Both the position numbers and the translations under genes were made by a program. From contig JAYKKR010000023.1 of assembly GCA_036971615.1 (NCBI GenBank), positions 608,895 through 672,894 on the forward strand: a stretch of 64,000 bases of DNA. The letters are read 5' to 3'. The notes below the pieces were generated by a model. That model ran no database searches and had not been told where the DNA came from. It was given only the letters and a program-made list of their open reading frames with translations. This DNA is from Amyloporia xantha. Its lineage: Eukaryota; Basidiomycota; Agaricomycetes; Polyporales; Adustoporiaceae. This document shows positions 42,186-53,690 of this stretch, in pieces (the first letter of the stretch is position 1; every line of letters starts with the position of its first letter).

Positions 42186-45100
42186 GCATAGAAGGTGGCG
42201 CTTCGTGGATACCCCCGGTGTCGAAAATAGCGCTACACCATGGACTGACGGGCGCCGAAGTGCACAACACCTCCTCAATATTACCAATCAACTCGGGCAA
42301 CTTGACATGCAATCCAGTCGTACCAAAACACGCAAACGTGGCCCTCGTCGGGCGCCGTGCTCGAAGGGGAATCGCGGACACAGAAGAAAAGGAGAGTTTC
42401 CTGTATAGTTTCTTGGAACGTTTCTTCAAGATCGTCGACGAGGAAGACAGAGGTCGTCCGAGACAGTACATTTTAAATCAGATATATCCGCTGTGGCTTC
42501 AAACATACGGCCCTACCGCAGGAGATGATACCTTCGAAGTATGATCAATTGCCTTATCACCTAAGCTCGAACTGATATTCCCACAGAAACTCTATAAGTG
42601 GTACTGGAATAAGGATCGTGCCTCACACCGACAAAACATCAATGCATCTAGCCCTGCTCCTGACAGTGAGCCGGAGGGCAGTGAGCATCTATCTGGGCTC
42701 TCTAGGGCTGCGACTGAGATCGACGGTGACTCATCTCCTGAGAGGGTTGGGGAGGTACTGCACGAATACGCGGTGAAGAACGATTGGCAGAGGTAAGTGC
42801 AGTCAACTGTAGCAAACGAGATCACCTAGATTTCTTTTATTGTAGTGCTTTCTCAGACATAACGGGCATGGTATCACCGATTCTTCGGTCTTGGCTTTCA
42901 CAGCTGCCAGGATGGAGCCTAGATATGCGACTAGGGAGGGCCGTTTGGACCTCAAGATTCAATCAAGATGATCAAGTAAGCTTCCCTTGTGTTTCTCTCA
43001 GTTCTCATTCTCGTTTCTAATATGTTTACAGATGGGATATTTCTTGTGATGGAGGCCAACGATACCTCAAGTTTGGCGAAGAACAACATGGGCTTGAGGC
43101 TATGAAGATGCTCAACCAAGACTATCTTGCATATTTGCGAGACCAAAGTGGTGGGAGCATCCTCGTTAGCCGTATCATATACCACCTTTGAGCTAAATAA
43201 AGCCTCGTAGGCCGTTATCATCAGCATTTGCAAGAAAGGCAAAGTCCGTCTCTCAGCCCAGTACAACCTTCTTGGTCCTTCTCCGACTTCCAGAACAACC
43301 TTTCCGATTACATAGATCGATGCTGGAGTGAGCTTATCATTGCACTATATGCCTTCGCTTACATGGGAACTGCATCAGGTCGGGATGGACATGACGGGAT
43401 AATTCCTTGGACAGATATCTCTGAGGATCCAGCAAAATATATCAACGTTGACCTACCGCTCGTACTTCACATTCCAACACCCCAGCAAGTACACCTTTCC
43501 AGAAGCGACTGTCGTATATAGCCACTTCTATTCTCGCCAAGAGGATGGACGATGCCCATTACGCTTCTACACCGCGGCCTCGTCTTCACATCAGGCCACA
43601 CGGGTCTCTGGTGACGGGACAGACACAACAACAGAGGCCTTAGGTAAATTATCCTTGATACACTAGTATTTTGACTCAAACGCAACATAGAAGGCGACGA
43701 TGACGACGCGACTGGTCATTCACACGCATCCAGACCATCCTCTGTTGGATCGGCACACCCAGAGCGAAACGCAAGGCAGAGAGCCGCTGAGCAGCGCGAC
43801 TTCAGTGCGGCAAACTCAGGTGCGTAAATTTCTTCCCTGGAGCCAGAATCACTATGAAGATGCCAGCACAGAAGGCGACGATGACGAAGCGACTGGTCAT
43901 TCACGCCCATCCAGATCATCCTCTGTTGGATCGGCACACCCAGAGCGGAACGCAAGGCAGAGAGCCGCTGAGCAGCGCGACTTCAGTGCGGCAAACTCAG
44001 GTGCGTAAATTTCTCCCCTGGAGCCAGAATCACTATATGAACTTCCACCTCGCACCCTTGTCTTCACATGCAGCAGAACCGGCCTCCAGTGACGAGACAC
44101 ACGCAGGGCCAGATGCATTAGGTAAGACTATAATTGTTGGGCTAGTGACCTGACTCAGACGTAGCACAGAAGAAGAGGATCTTGAAGGAGACGAACAAAG
44201 GAGATACTCTAAAAGAAAAGGGAAGGCTGTACTGAGGATATGGCGTGCACCCACAAGTGATTCCGATACGAGCACGCTCGATGTTGATTGATAGTATTCA
44301 CGAAGACTATGAGGTAAATACCTCTGAGGACGCCGACTCCTTCAAGAATTCGCAGTTCATGGGTGGGCAAACTCCGGAGGGCAGCCTAATTGATGATGAT
44401 CAAACAGGCGATATGTCACACTCACCGGAGCCAGCAACGGCACGCGGATCGTACAAAAACGTCCGACGGTCGAGAGAATCTGGCAGTAATGACTGGGATG
44501 ATGGATTCCATTCTGCTTATGAGTCTGACATCCGCGACGTCGAGACCATGGACGATGGCATATGTGAGCACAATGATATGTATGGTACAGATACGAAGAT
44601 TTTACGCTCACTCAAGCAGACTTAGGAAGTCGGCATATTGACGATGATGTATTATCTCGACACGACGTCCACAAAGCCGAGGCGCATGGTGACAATAATC
44701 AGGACGGAAGCGAGAGTGACAACCACGCACTCACAGCAACGGTTCCAGATGAGCAGCTCAGTCAGTAACATCAGCGAGCCGCTCATTTGTTCTCCGATGC
44801 TTCTGATGCTTATAAATTCCGATTTACAGGTGACTCACCGATTGAACCTGATATCGAGAACAATGATTCACCAAACGCGTTCAATCTCCCCCAGAATACA
44901 AGATCCGAAAGTGTAGATCCACAAGACACATTTGTACGCCCTGTTATTGTTGTAAAATGGGTGGTAAGACGGATGATCACCCTAGCAGTCTAGTCAAGAA
45001 GCAGCAAGTCGTGAATTAATTGGTGGTCGAAACAAGCCAAATTTTGATGGTAAATAGTGCCCAAAATAATCATCTTCGGACGTTACATATCTTCTCTCTT

Positions 45101-46319
45101 AGTAGGTGAATTTCCCTGCGCTTTCTGCAAGTCCTTGCAAGGCCCATTATGGGAAGGAATTCGTCATATCCCCACCTCCGCAGAGATCTTCACTTTGTTA
45201 GCCTTGAACATATCCTGGATCCAACCACTTATCAAGAAAAAAGACCTTATTCACCATTGCCGAGCACTTAAGCTGTCTCGTGCGCTTAACAATGAAACTC
45301 AGTTTGTGTCTGCCGGTAATCATTTCTCTGTGTCAGATTTCCCGAGTTCTCATCGTGAATCAGGTGGGATCATTGCCGTCCAATACTCTTCCTGCCTCAG
45401 TAACGGAATGGGTAGATCGGGGACAATCCTACCATGACGAAGAACAACCAGTCCCATTGCAGTACTATCAGGAATGGGTATTTTGGTGGTTATCACTGCA
45501 GCCTGAGTGCCGTCAAATATACAATGCAAATTCTCGACAACCTTTGCCTCGGCCTGAACCATCTGATTTACCTGATGACTGCTGGGTCTTTTACTCAAAG
45601 GCGGACCCTCAGGACTGATGCAAGTGACCCGGTCTTTATCCTTCTGCTATCCCTTTGGTCCCACCGCAACAGCTATGACTGTGTCTCAGTGGCACGGATG
45701 GGTTTCTGATGTGATGTGGGTCTATGGTGAGCTTGCGGAATGGTAAGTGAATGTCTGTACCAAGTTTCTTCGCTCATCCCATACAAAGGGCGGAGCATCA
45801 TGGATTGGCAGTCATAGAAGCAGACTTCCCAGACCCTGCGGCAGATGCTTTTCCAAATCCATTGCCGGGTCCTTCTTCGCGTCCTCTGACAAGCTCTACA
45901 CGACGTCCTTCACCAAATCCTCCTCCAAGAATTGAATCACCGATTGTAGGACCATCATCTGCTAACGAAGGTTTCCCATCCAGCATGCGCAATAACAGTG
46001 CATCTACCATTGATCATACTGAACAACACGCTATAGACGCAGGCACAGCGGAACAGCAAACGCGACATTCGTGAGAGCGCAGTCTTATTGACACTAAAAT
46101 CTGTCCTCTGACTCAATACATACAGTGCACGCATCCGGAAGCGAACGGTAAAGAGTTTGGTGACAGATGCTGCGGATAGACGGTACGGTTTGTTCATCCG
46201 TCCTAAATCATTGGGACTAACTGAGCCCTCCTTAACGGACTGTTAGTCAGTTGCCATACGCGTCACAAGCTGTGAAACAAGCAAGTGAAAGGAAGCAAAA
46301 GCGCAAGCGAGACCTGTGA
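42186..46319 (+). CDS. Multi-copy fungal protein family, copy 1 (unknown function)
   Basis: Readable from a splice acceptor at 42185; the start lies further upstream. Blocks in order: RRARRGIADTEEKESFLYSF and YPLWLQTYGP; intron; KLYKWYWNKDRASH; intron; SQLPGWSLDMRLGRA (42895); PSWSFSDFQNNLSDYI and PWTDISEDPAKYI (43270-43440); HPSKYTFPEATVVYSHFYS (43465-43535); two identical-type exons of 129 nt (43691-44000); an acidic region; YYQEWVFWWLSLQPECRQ (45455); SDPVFILLLSLWSH (45620); WHGWVSDVMWVYGEL (45695); and a basic tail SERKQKRKRDL to TGA 46317-46319. A second member at 60211-62967 shares these blocks. The basic tail suggests a nuclear protein. Frame breaks occur near 44280 and 43450. No catalytic motif is recognised. 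Confidence 0.6.
43691..44000 (+). repeat. Tandem exon-plus-intron duplication (181-bp period)
   Basis: The unit at 43690-43870 (129-nt exon plus intron of about 51 nt) is repeated almost identically at 43871-44037. Both exon copies start after an AG and end before GTGCGT, are 43 codons long and share the same phase. Spliced, they give two tandem 43-residue modules beginning EGDDD and ending FSAANS. Confidence 0.8.
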
Positions 46320-46687
46320 TGTCTGTGAGACGGTGAAGAGCGTCTCAGGTGACTTTGGGATGTAAAGCTGGATTCAGCTAGAATCCTCGCTAGGATCACG
46401 GCCGTGTAAGCAGTGGGTCTGATCCAGAATGCTACATCTTTTGCAAGTCATCGCCGATCGTGTACCAGCAGGTCAAGAGCCTAGATTCTGTCCAGATCAA
46501 AATCAAACTCTTGCTACGCCCTTATGTGCTTACCCGCATTGCATCGCAGATTCTGCCTAGTTACCTGCGCTCTTTCCAAATATCTGACCTTCTCACATCG
46601 ATGTCAGCAAAAAGACAGTCGAAAGTTGAACATCGTTCCGTGCAATCCTGGAATCCAGGATAAATGGTAATAGTAAAACATGGCCAC
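46320..46687. other. No gene recognised
   Basis: Short stretch between the convergent gene ends. Contains only motif-free frames. Confidence 0.4.
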
Positions 46688-47040
46688 CTAAGTTTCTTCC
46701 CTCACCATCGGCCGCAGCCGCAGACGCCGGATTCCGAAGGTATCGAATGTTAGGTCCAAACATCCCGCCGCATAGGAAATAGCTTGTTCTACATCTACTA
46801 CGCTGCCTGCTTCTTCCAAAGCAGTAGGTTGCACGGCGGGCATACTCTGTCTAATTCGCGAATTAGAGTACTCGAACGATACCGACAGGACAGCGAGGGT
46901 GGGCCTTGATGAATGAGGCATGCGAAGCTGTCGAAGATGCTTCGAGCAAGCAGCCTGACTGCTGTTGAGCGGAATGTTTCATGCGGGCACTGCTCAAAGT
47001 GAAATTCTATTCGCCGTTCAAATGGATATGGTAAGAACAC
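46688..47040 (-). pseudogene. Fragment of an unknown gene, with frame break
   Basis: Minus strand. A splice acceptor at about 47040 is followed by FLPYPFERRIEFHFEQCPHE and FRSTAVRLLARSIF. After a one-base frame change near 46905 the frame continues LAVLSVSFEYSNSRIRQSMP, VVDVEQAISYAAGCLDL and FDTFGIRRLRLRPMV to a stop at 46688. The sequence reads as one folded protein across the break, so it is probably coding in origin. No upstream exon was found, so it is a 5'-truncated fragment. Family not recognised. Confidence 0.35.
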
Positions 47041-48365
47041 TGGCGTAGTGAAACAATAGGTAACCAGGTAACTGCGATATCGAATTTACGAGTGTAGTAC
47101 TACCACTACTACACAGAGAGATTGAGGTGTTTTTTCATGTTCCGTTTGGAAGCATCGGAGACAATAATAAAGAGAATCCAAAAGGAATCCTGATATACTT
47201 GAAGCTGAAGATATATTAGCGACCGTCCATCCCTCACTCTCAGAGGGCCATTTTACGTCTGCCTGCGCCGGGGGACAAGAGACTCGGGTCTATAAATTCG
47301 TAGAATTTAAAAAAAAAGAGACTCGGGTTCATCACCTTAACCCTAGACCGGGCAATCGGAGCTTGGTCATCTCATCGTCTGACGCTTGTACCAGTACACT
47401 CGATCGCACACCCTCCCATCGCGCTCTCTGCATGCATGCGCACTGCCATGCCACGATACCTTCCCGCACATAGAACAACCGACACGATGACCTCGCCCAA
47501 GGTCTCTGGCGGGACTGCTTCTGTTCAAAAACCTCTTCCACCAACTGAAGCCACGAGATCGACCGCGCACCGCTCAAACTGAACGCGCCCAACGGTTCAG
47601 ACGGAGCAGGCCGTCCTCCGCACGCGCACCTCCCCACCACGTCCAAGGACTTGCATACTTGGTAAGCACACTTGGTCTACCAGATGATCAGGGACCAGGG
47701 GCCGTTTGTATTCAATGGCTGAGATGTTGGGAACGGGCGCGGTTCCGAGCGGAGCGTCTGTCCTCACGTTGAGAACCCAGGTCCGTCGTATCATCCCAGA
47801 CAAGACATCCGAGCTGGGCTGTCCGTATTAATGCATCCGTGCGCGTTCGCGCGGATCCCTTTCATCGCGTGTCGCCTCATCCGCATGGGCGCTCCTGCTG
47901 CTCGTCGTGCATACTCCACACGGCGCGGGCAGGGGCCATTTGCACTCAGTGACGATGGACGCGGTGCCGGACAGAATATCCGTTCTCACGTTCTACGTCG
48001 AGGGCCCAGGGTCCGGCCTCGTGTTGTCTGAGACACGATAGCTGCCCTTCCAGCTGGACAGTCCGTCGTGCGCTGCATCTAGGCAGGGATATCTCGTCAA
48101 CCCTCGTCTCGTCAGCTCATTACAAACGCAGATGCCTGCGCTAGCGTTTGCGATGCCGATGCGTACGCTCGAGGGTAGCTTATTACTTTCGGTTTTTCTT
48201 TCACCCGCACCCGTTATGCATTACTGATGGACTAGCACTACATATATATCTTTATATCACTCTTTTCATTCCTCTGTGAGAACTCTCGTTAGATGACATA
48301 ACCTCACATGTAGGAGCGACATACCCGAAGCTTTGATTGTTGTCTGACGGGCCGTTCCGGCGATC
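47041..48365. other. Mostly non-coding; contains an imperfect direct repeat
   Basis: Segments 47693-47828 and 47928-48067 share diverged words in the same order (ggggccgttt and ggggccattt; cctcacgtt and tctcacgtt; caggtccg and agggtccg; gctggac and gctgggc). A TATA-like acatatatatc lies near 48240. No gene recognised. Confidence 0.35.
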
Positions 48366-48369
48366 AAGG

Positions 48370-49738
48370 TATCGATTCAATGCTATTCAACAGGTACGTG
48401 AATGAACTCGGACGGATCGACGACCATTTACCTGTTTTCGATGCATTCTAAACTCAATCTGCGACTACCAGTACGCGTTTCTTCTCACAAAACGAGACCA
48501 ATATGATCTCGCGCAAGAAGTGCTCCGTCATATTACATATTCAAACGCATATCAGAGTCGCGCGGCTCAAGATACAATAAGACTTGCAATTATCAGTACG
48601 TGTGCCTTCATGATATCGCACGATAAACCCTGACTTTTCATTGGGTTGATGACTAGCCTGTTCTATCCACGTCGGAAAATTTGCGATTGTCGTGTAGCAA
48701 AGTCGCAAACTGATAAACGCATACCAGTTCAATAGTGAACCTTTCCGTATCCTTGTCGCGGCATTGGCAGTGGACTTCGTGCTACTGATGTATTCCTTGT
48801 ATCCACGCTCTCGTAACATCTTCTGCGAGAGCTCAAGCTTGCAGATGCGGCATTGACGAACAAGGATTTCGTATGCTGGAACGGTACAACCCGACGATAT
48901 GCATTTCCAGGTGGCTTAACGAACAAGGCTGGAGATGGTGACGATGTGGACGACGAAGACGAAGGTTCTGTGGAAGGCACGCCGCTGCGACAGAGAAGCC
49001 CAGTATATTGGAAAGAGCGACCTTACCGACAAATGGCCCGGCAACCCTGTCAACATCGCTATCTATGGCCGAATCTGTCTTGCAGCGAAAAGTTATCAAA
49101 GTGCATTGTGTGTGTGCTTCGGGTTACCTCGGATGCGATTCGTATGCTGTTGTCTATGTCTTGAATTCCATAGTCTATCTTCTCCATGCGTATAACTATT
49201 ACGCTGAGGATCCGATGATTTGCCTCTCTGTAGCCCTCGCGTCATTTGGGAGTCAGGCAGATAACAGGAACCATCTCATCTCCCAGCTGACTCACCCTCT
49301 CAGCTCGCATTTGTTTGTAGACGCTCAGCTCTGAACATGTAGCGAATGGTCTTTTTGTCTCGGTATCGGACTCTGCGCGAAGCAGACGCAGAGGGCATGG
49401 GTGAGTTAGAGTATACTTTCGGACGTGCTTTCCAGCAGCTAGGTATGTATGTTCGAGGATCAGCCGGAACCTACAGATGAGCTTACAGTGTATCTACAGG
49501 TCTACATCCTCTCGCTGTTCGTCACTACGAGTGCGTCCTACAGATGGCCGAGAAAGGATTATTCGAGAATGTTGAGGCATGTCAGTCACAAAATCGCGAG
49601 TTCTAACGTTGACTGGCTTGCTGCGCCCAGGACTACGGGCTAGCCCGAGAGGCGGCGTATAATCTCTCGATTATTTACGTCACCACGGGGGCGACGCCGT
49701 TGGCCGAGAATCTGTACAGGCGGTGGTTATCGCTCTGA
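48370..49738 (+). pseudogene. 3' fragment of the TFIIIC TPR subunit gene (Tfc4/Sfc4, GTF3C3-like), broken
   Basis: The intact protein is the TPR-rich subunit of the RNA polymerase III factor TFIIIC. Here only the C-terminal half or less is present: YAFLLTKRDQYDLAQEVLRH, FAIVV-QSRKLINAYQF, NSEPFRILVAALA, ELKLADAALTNKDFV, NIAIYGRICLAAKSYQSAL, YYAEDPMICLSVALASFG, FLSRYRTLREADAEG, LEYTFGRAFQQLG and the typical C-terminus REAAYNLSIIYVTTGATP to TGA 49736-49738. Introns with GT-AG ends are retained, so this is a segmental copy, not a retrocopy. It has stops at TAG 48695-48697 and TAA 48814-48816 and a one-base frame change between them. The N-terminal TPR array is absent upstream. The functional gene must lie elsewhere. 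Confidence 0.75.
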
Positions 49739-50393
49739 TGTAGACCCGGTTTACCTACCCTTTGCTCCGCCATATTCTTTATCTGGATTATTCAGCAACC
49801 CCAAAAACACGAGAACAGGAAGAAAGCCGCCAGTTTCGCGGAGGACGTCAGGATGATAAGGGGAAGATCGTCTCTACGAAATCAAAAATCGCCGGTGCAG
49901 CTCCAGGTCGATTGCAATCCCTTTCGGATATACGCTCGAGACGTGCATACCCACACGCCTCTGGCTTACCGTAGCCGCCCCACCTCGAGTTGCTCACAGT
50001 GCGAATAATCACGCACGCTCTGTCCAGTGAATTCAGTCGCTCGTCTCGATAAATACTATATACAGAACGCAAACACACAGCGAGCAGAGCAGGTCCGGTC
50101 CGGTTAGGTACGACACAGTGTGATGGCGCGAGGGCGGCGGGACGGTAATGGCTATGGTATATATGGAATGGACACGAATGGACATGTCCACGCATAGCAG
50201 GGCGTTAGGCTGTAGGCTATATGGTGATATAACGGTATGTCGACACACACCCACGCGCGAGCAGCAAGGGGTGAAAGCGAGAGCCAGAGTGAGGAGACAT
50301 AGGAGTGAAGCACTGCAATGGGTGTGACAGAGTGTGCAATGCCTACGCGCGTGCATTTGCCTGGTCTCTTTGGCGTGGTGAGGGAAGGAGGCT
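49739..50393. other. No gene recognised
   Basis: Short frames without motifs. 50080-50390 is rich in short words such as gagcagagcaggtccggtccgg and looks non-coding. Confidence 0.4.
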
Positions 50394-51236
50394 CTAGGCA
50401 TCTATGCCCATTGATGGCATCGCGTGCCGGATCATGTGTAAGTCAGGCTCCTCGAGGTCAACGTCACTCTCCCCCTCTAGCGATAGCTCGTCCGTCCCTG
50501 ATGGCAGGTTCGTGACGAAGACATTGTCGCCCCAGAGGTTCAGGAACGAGTACTAATTGAATTTCAACCGAGATCAATTAGGACGTGTCCCAATGGGAGG
50601 GCCAGCAAACGTACCGTCGCGAGTTCGACCCCCGCTCTGCCTATTATAGTTCGCATATACGAGGTTGACCTGCGCGGCATCGCCGCAACAGCGTCCTCTA
50701 TGAAGAAACAAATAACCAGGTAGGACCACACACCTCCGAGCAGAACGGCCGCAGCCCGACCGCCTCGAGCATCTCGTAGAACGCGAGGAACTCATGGAAG
50801 CGCTTATGCCAGATGTGCATCTCAATCAATAGCTGCCTAAACGGCAGCACAGCGCCCTCCACTCTCCATCTCCGTAGCCCCGATGCCCGGGCGTACGCCC
50901 AGGAAATCGCACACCATACTCCGCAGCACCTCGAACTCCCAGCAGTTGATGTCGACGTGCAGGGTGTCAATGTGCGTGTGGCCTGGGGATATATCATGAG
51001 CACCTCGCATCGAGGACAACACACCGGGAACAATCACCGTTCGCCTTCCTCAGGCTTCGCAGCATCCACATCTTCGGCTCGTCCGCGGGGCCATGGCTAT
51101 CTGCCGCCCCGATCCCCGGGCGCACAAATTGCGTCCGCGGCGTCAGTCTGGGCCGCCCAACCGCGTGTCCAAACCCGGGCTCGACGTAGTTGTAGCCCCA
51201 CACCTGGCGGTGCTCAGCTGTGCATCCGACAGCCAA
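50394..51236 (-). pseudogene. METTL24-like (Methyltransf_22) methyltransferase, 5'-truncated and frame-broken
   Basis: Minus strand. Blocks match the fungal METTL24-like SAM methyltransferase family: QVWGYNYVEPGFG (near 51200), ADSHGPADEPKMWMLRSLRK (near 51090), IDTLHVDINCWEFEVLRSM (near 50960; the family has DxLKIDIEGxEF, so the Glu-Gly is altered), LLIEMHIWHKRFHEFLAFYE (near 50815), NLVYANYNRQS (near 50655) and SFLNLWGDNVFVTNLPSG to TAG at 50394. Blocks fall in several frames and the segment near 50870 is interrupted. The upstream GDGGKWVC-type SAM motif expected before QVWGY was not found. Probably inactive. Confidence 0.6.
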
Positions 51237-52214
51237 TCACGATTGGCCGCGCTTGCAGCTGACTGTATTGTGAGCTTCGACAGAGCAGCAAAGCCTACAG
51301 ATGGATGAGAACGAACAGCACTATGGTGAAACCTGCTTACATTTCGCTACCTTGAGAAATTCCCTTCCAGAACGTGTGCCAAATCCCGACCAACTGGAAC
51401 GCGAGGCAAAGCCTGAGACAAATAGCTCGATATCGTAGACGGCGTCTGCGATTAAGACCCGTGAACTCCATGAAGTATGGCAGAAGATGAAGTAGAGTAG
51501 AATTCTATTGCACGAGACATGCAAGTCTGCATGATGCAATTAACCACGCAAATACGGGTCTCATTATCTCACCGTGATTTGGAAAATCATGCGAGGCGAG
51601 CCCCGAGACCTTAAACCCACCGAAGGGACCTGAACTGCCACCCCACACGACAAAGAGATCTGGGTGGGTCGTTGGATGCCCTGTTCAGATGTCTCCACCA
51701 ATATCTATCCCAGTCTCTAAAGTGTGTTGGGAGTATTCCCGCTCATTGGTGCAGGCGCGACAATATTTGCGGCTGGAGAATATTTAGAAGAGAAACTCTC
51801 GCACCGCACACCAGGAACCCTTCCGCTGGATCTTATGGCGGGACATCTGATTTGGCATGTACTTACCGCCTACATTGTGAGGGGTGGGTCCCTTGTATAT
51901 TCTTGTCGCCCTGCCCGAGAAGAGCAGGAGCTGCTCCATGCAGACAATCTCCCCATGTCTGCCTCTTTCCGAGTTCCGTGTACGCTGGCTTCCCGGCTGG
52001 GAGGGAAGTTGCTTGTGATCACGTTGAGATACATAGTTTTCGATGAACCGTGAGGCTGAGCTCGCCAAAGAGGAGGGCATTTCGTCCGATATCACTGTCG
52101 CTCATGAGGTCTCGTAGACTATCGCTGTCGTGGTGTTGTCCAGAGGTCTAGTGATCATCGCGGTCTTTATAGCGACCGTCCCTCTCTAGCTACTTCAGGA
52201 CGATCAGCAACATC
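51237..52214. other. No gene firmly recognised
   Basis: A plus frame at 51724-52053 encodes a hydrophobic stretch (FPLIGAGATIFAAGEYL) followed by LMAGHLIWHVLTAYI, which could be a fragment of a membrane protein; too short to assign. The rest lacks motifs. Confidence 0.3.
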
Positions 52215-52445
52215 TGGGGCCCAAGTCACGCGCGTCGCCGCGACTGGCGCGTACATCCACTAGAAAGTGGATTGTGAGATCGACTCCACTAACGCAACCC
52301 ATGCACAAATGAGTCGAATGGATTCTTTGCATGCTCTCGAAAGCTAGAAAACCGATTTCAGCACGCTTATAGACTCAATAGGCACGCTGGAGCATATCAG
52401 CAGGGATTGGTCTTGACTCGTGGCCTGTGTGACTTTATGTCACGA
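52215..52445. repeat. Dispersed repeat, copy 2 (copy 1 at 38095-38333)
   Basis: Direct-orientation counterpart of 38095-38333, with shared words gtcacgcgcgtcg, ggattgtgagatcgactcca, aggcacgctggagca and ggattggtcttgactc. Confidence 0.65.
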
Positions 52446-52559
52446 GACAGGCGATGACTGCACTCAGAGCCGCAAACGCGTGCACGTCGAACCTGCTACG
52501 TTTAATGTCTAATCAGGGCTCCCGAAAAGATAAAGCATAAGATGAAGAAACATCTCAAG

Positions 52560-53690
52560 GTCAGCTTATCATTAACTTGCCATCACATCTAGGACCAATA
52601 ACGCCATCTCAGACTCAGTAAAAATCGTCCAAAACGAGCAACTCTGCGGTCCCTCCGAGTCCTGAGCTCCGATTCCCTGCGGCGTCTGCTCGGGAGGAAC
52701 GACTATCCAATGGCTGGATTCAGCTGTGGCAAATCACGGGTGGCGAAGAGGTAGATACCTCTGCGAATCGCACTTTCTACACCATTGACGGCAGTTCCTT
52801 TTTAAGTCTTAATTTACATACTTATTAGATCCTCGTACTAGGCACTCACGCCAAACATCAGACCACAACGAAGCCAATCATGCTGCAAGGGTCACCTCTG
52901 TGTTAGAACCGAGCAGTACCATTGATGAGCGGACACGCAGGCCATGGACTCAAACTCAAACGTGCAGCGGACAACAACGACGTGAAAAATCGATCGACAG
53001 GGACAATGCTGAAGCTGAGTCTAGCCATTGCAGATCCTTAGATAATGATGTACGCATTCTCTGTGAGCCATAGATTGTACTGTGATAGTTCATCTCCAGG
53101 GCGACCAAAACCTTTCAAGTAGCAACAGCACCACTAAATGCTCAGCCTACTCCTATCCTCGATTACGAACCCGAAGATCTTCCAGAGACTGCTCTTCTTT
53201 AGTTGTCAGCATGGAACTATATCGAATGGAATGCATGAACTCAAGAGAAGTCTCTATTCCTCTGTTCGCTGCCGTCTTCATCTCCTCCGAGTGCGTTGGT
53301 AGCGATGTCATGGAGGTCTCCAGCACCTACATTCCCCTATATCCACCAATGTCACCGTCTCAAGGACCTGTTCACAGGCAGCTCTTGCCACTGGTGGGGT
53401 GATCGCTGATAACGGTCCCTTCATAATCAATAATTACAATCTTGTTTTACACCCCTCATACCTTTTTCACCATCCCGCATTCCTTTCCTCACAACTGCCT
53501 TTCCCTCCATAGCGGACGGTGCCCTTCAGGCTACCAGTCACTTTCCTGCTCATTCCTACACAATCAGACCTATTGGCCCTACTCCAGGCCATCATAACGA
53601 TGCAAATAGAAGACGCAGGCAAAAAAGAAAAGAGAAGAAGCTGCGTGCCAAACTCCAGGGCCTAGCAGAAGGTGTGTCTGATAATCTTTG
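52560..53690 (+). pseudogene. Decayed plus-strand copy of the gene at 20411-21741
   Basis: Recognisable blocks in the same order as the 21-kb gene: LPSHLGPIT, SPELRFPAASAREERLSNGW, IQLWQITGGEEVDTSANRTF (52650-52795), acidic middle remnants (52860-53080), FIINNYNLVLHPSYLF (53425-53470) and NRRRRQKRKEKKLRAKLQG (53605-53665). Frames are interrupted by small indels and the middle is shortened, giving no long open frame. It lies in opposite orientation to its paralog, 31 kb away. Confidence 0.7.

Noticed and set aside
50620..50640. B-box-like gagttcgacccc suggesting a tRNA.
   Set aside because: No A-box at the right distance and no cloverleaf. The sequence lies within the methyltransferase relic.
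51724..52053. Possible alkaline ceramidase C-terminus (GHLIWHVLT with a hydrophobic stretch before it).
   Set aside because: Only one short HxxxH-like match, no upstream exons and an equally long frame on the opposite strand. Not enough to call.
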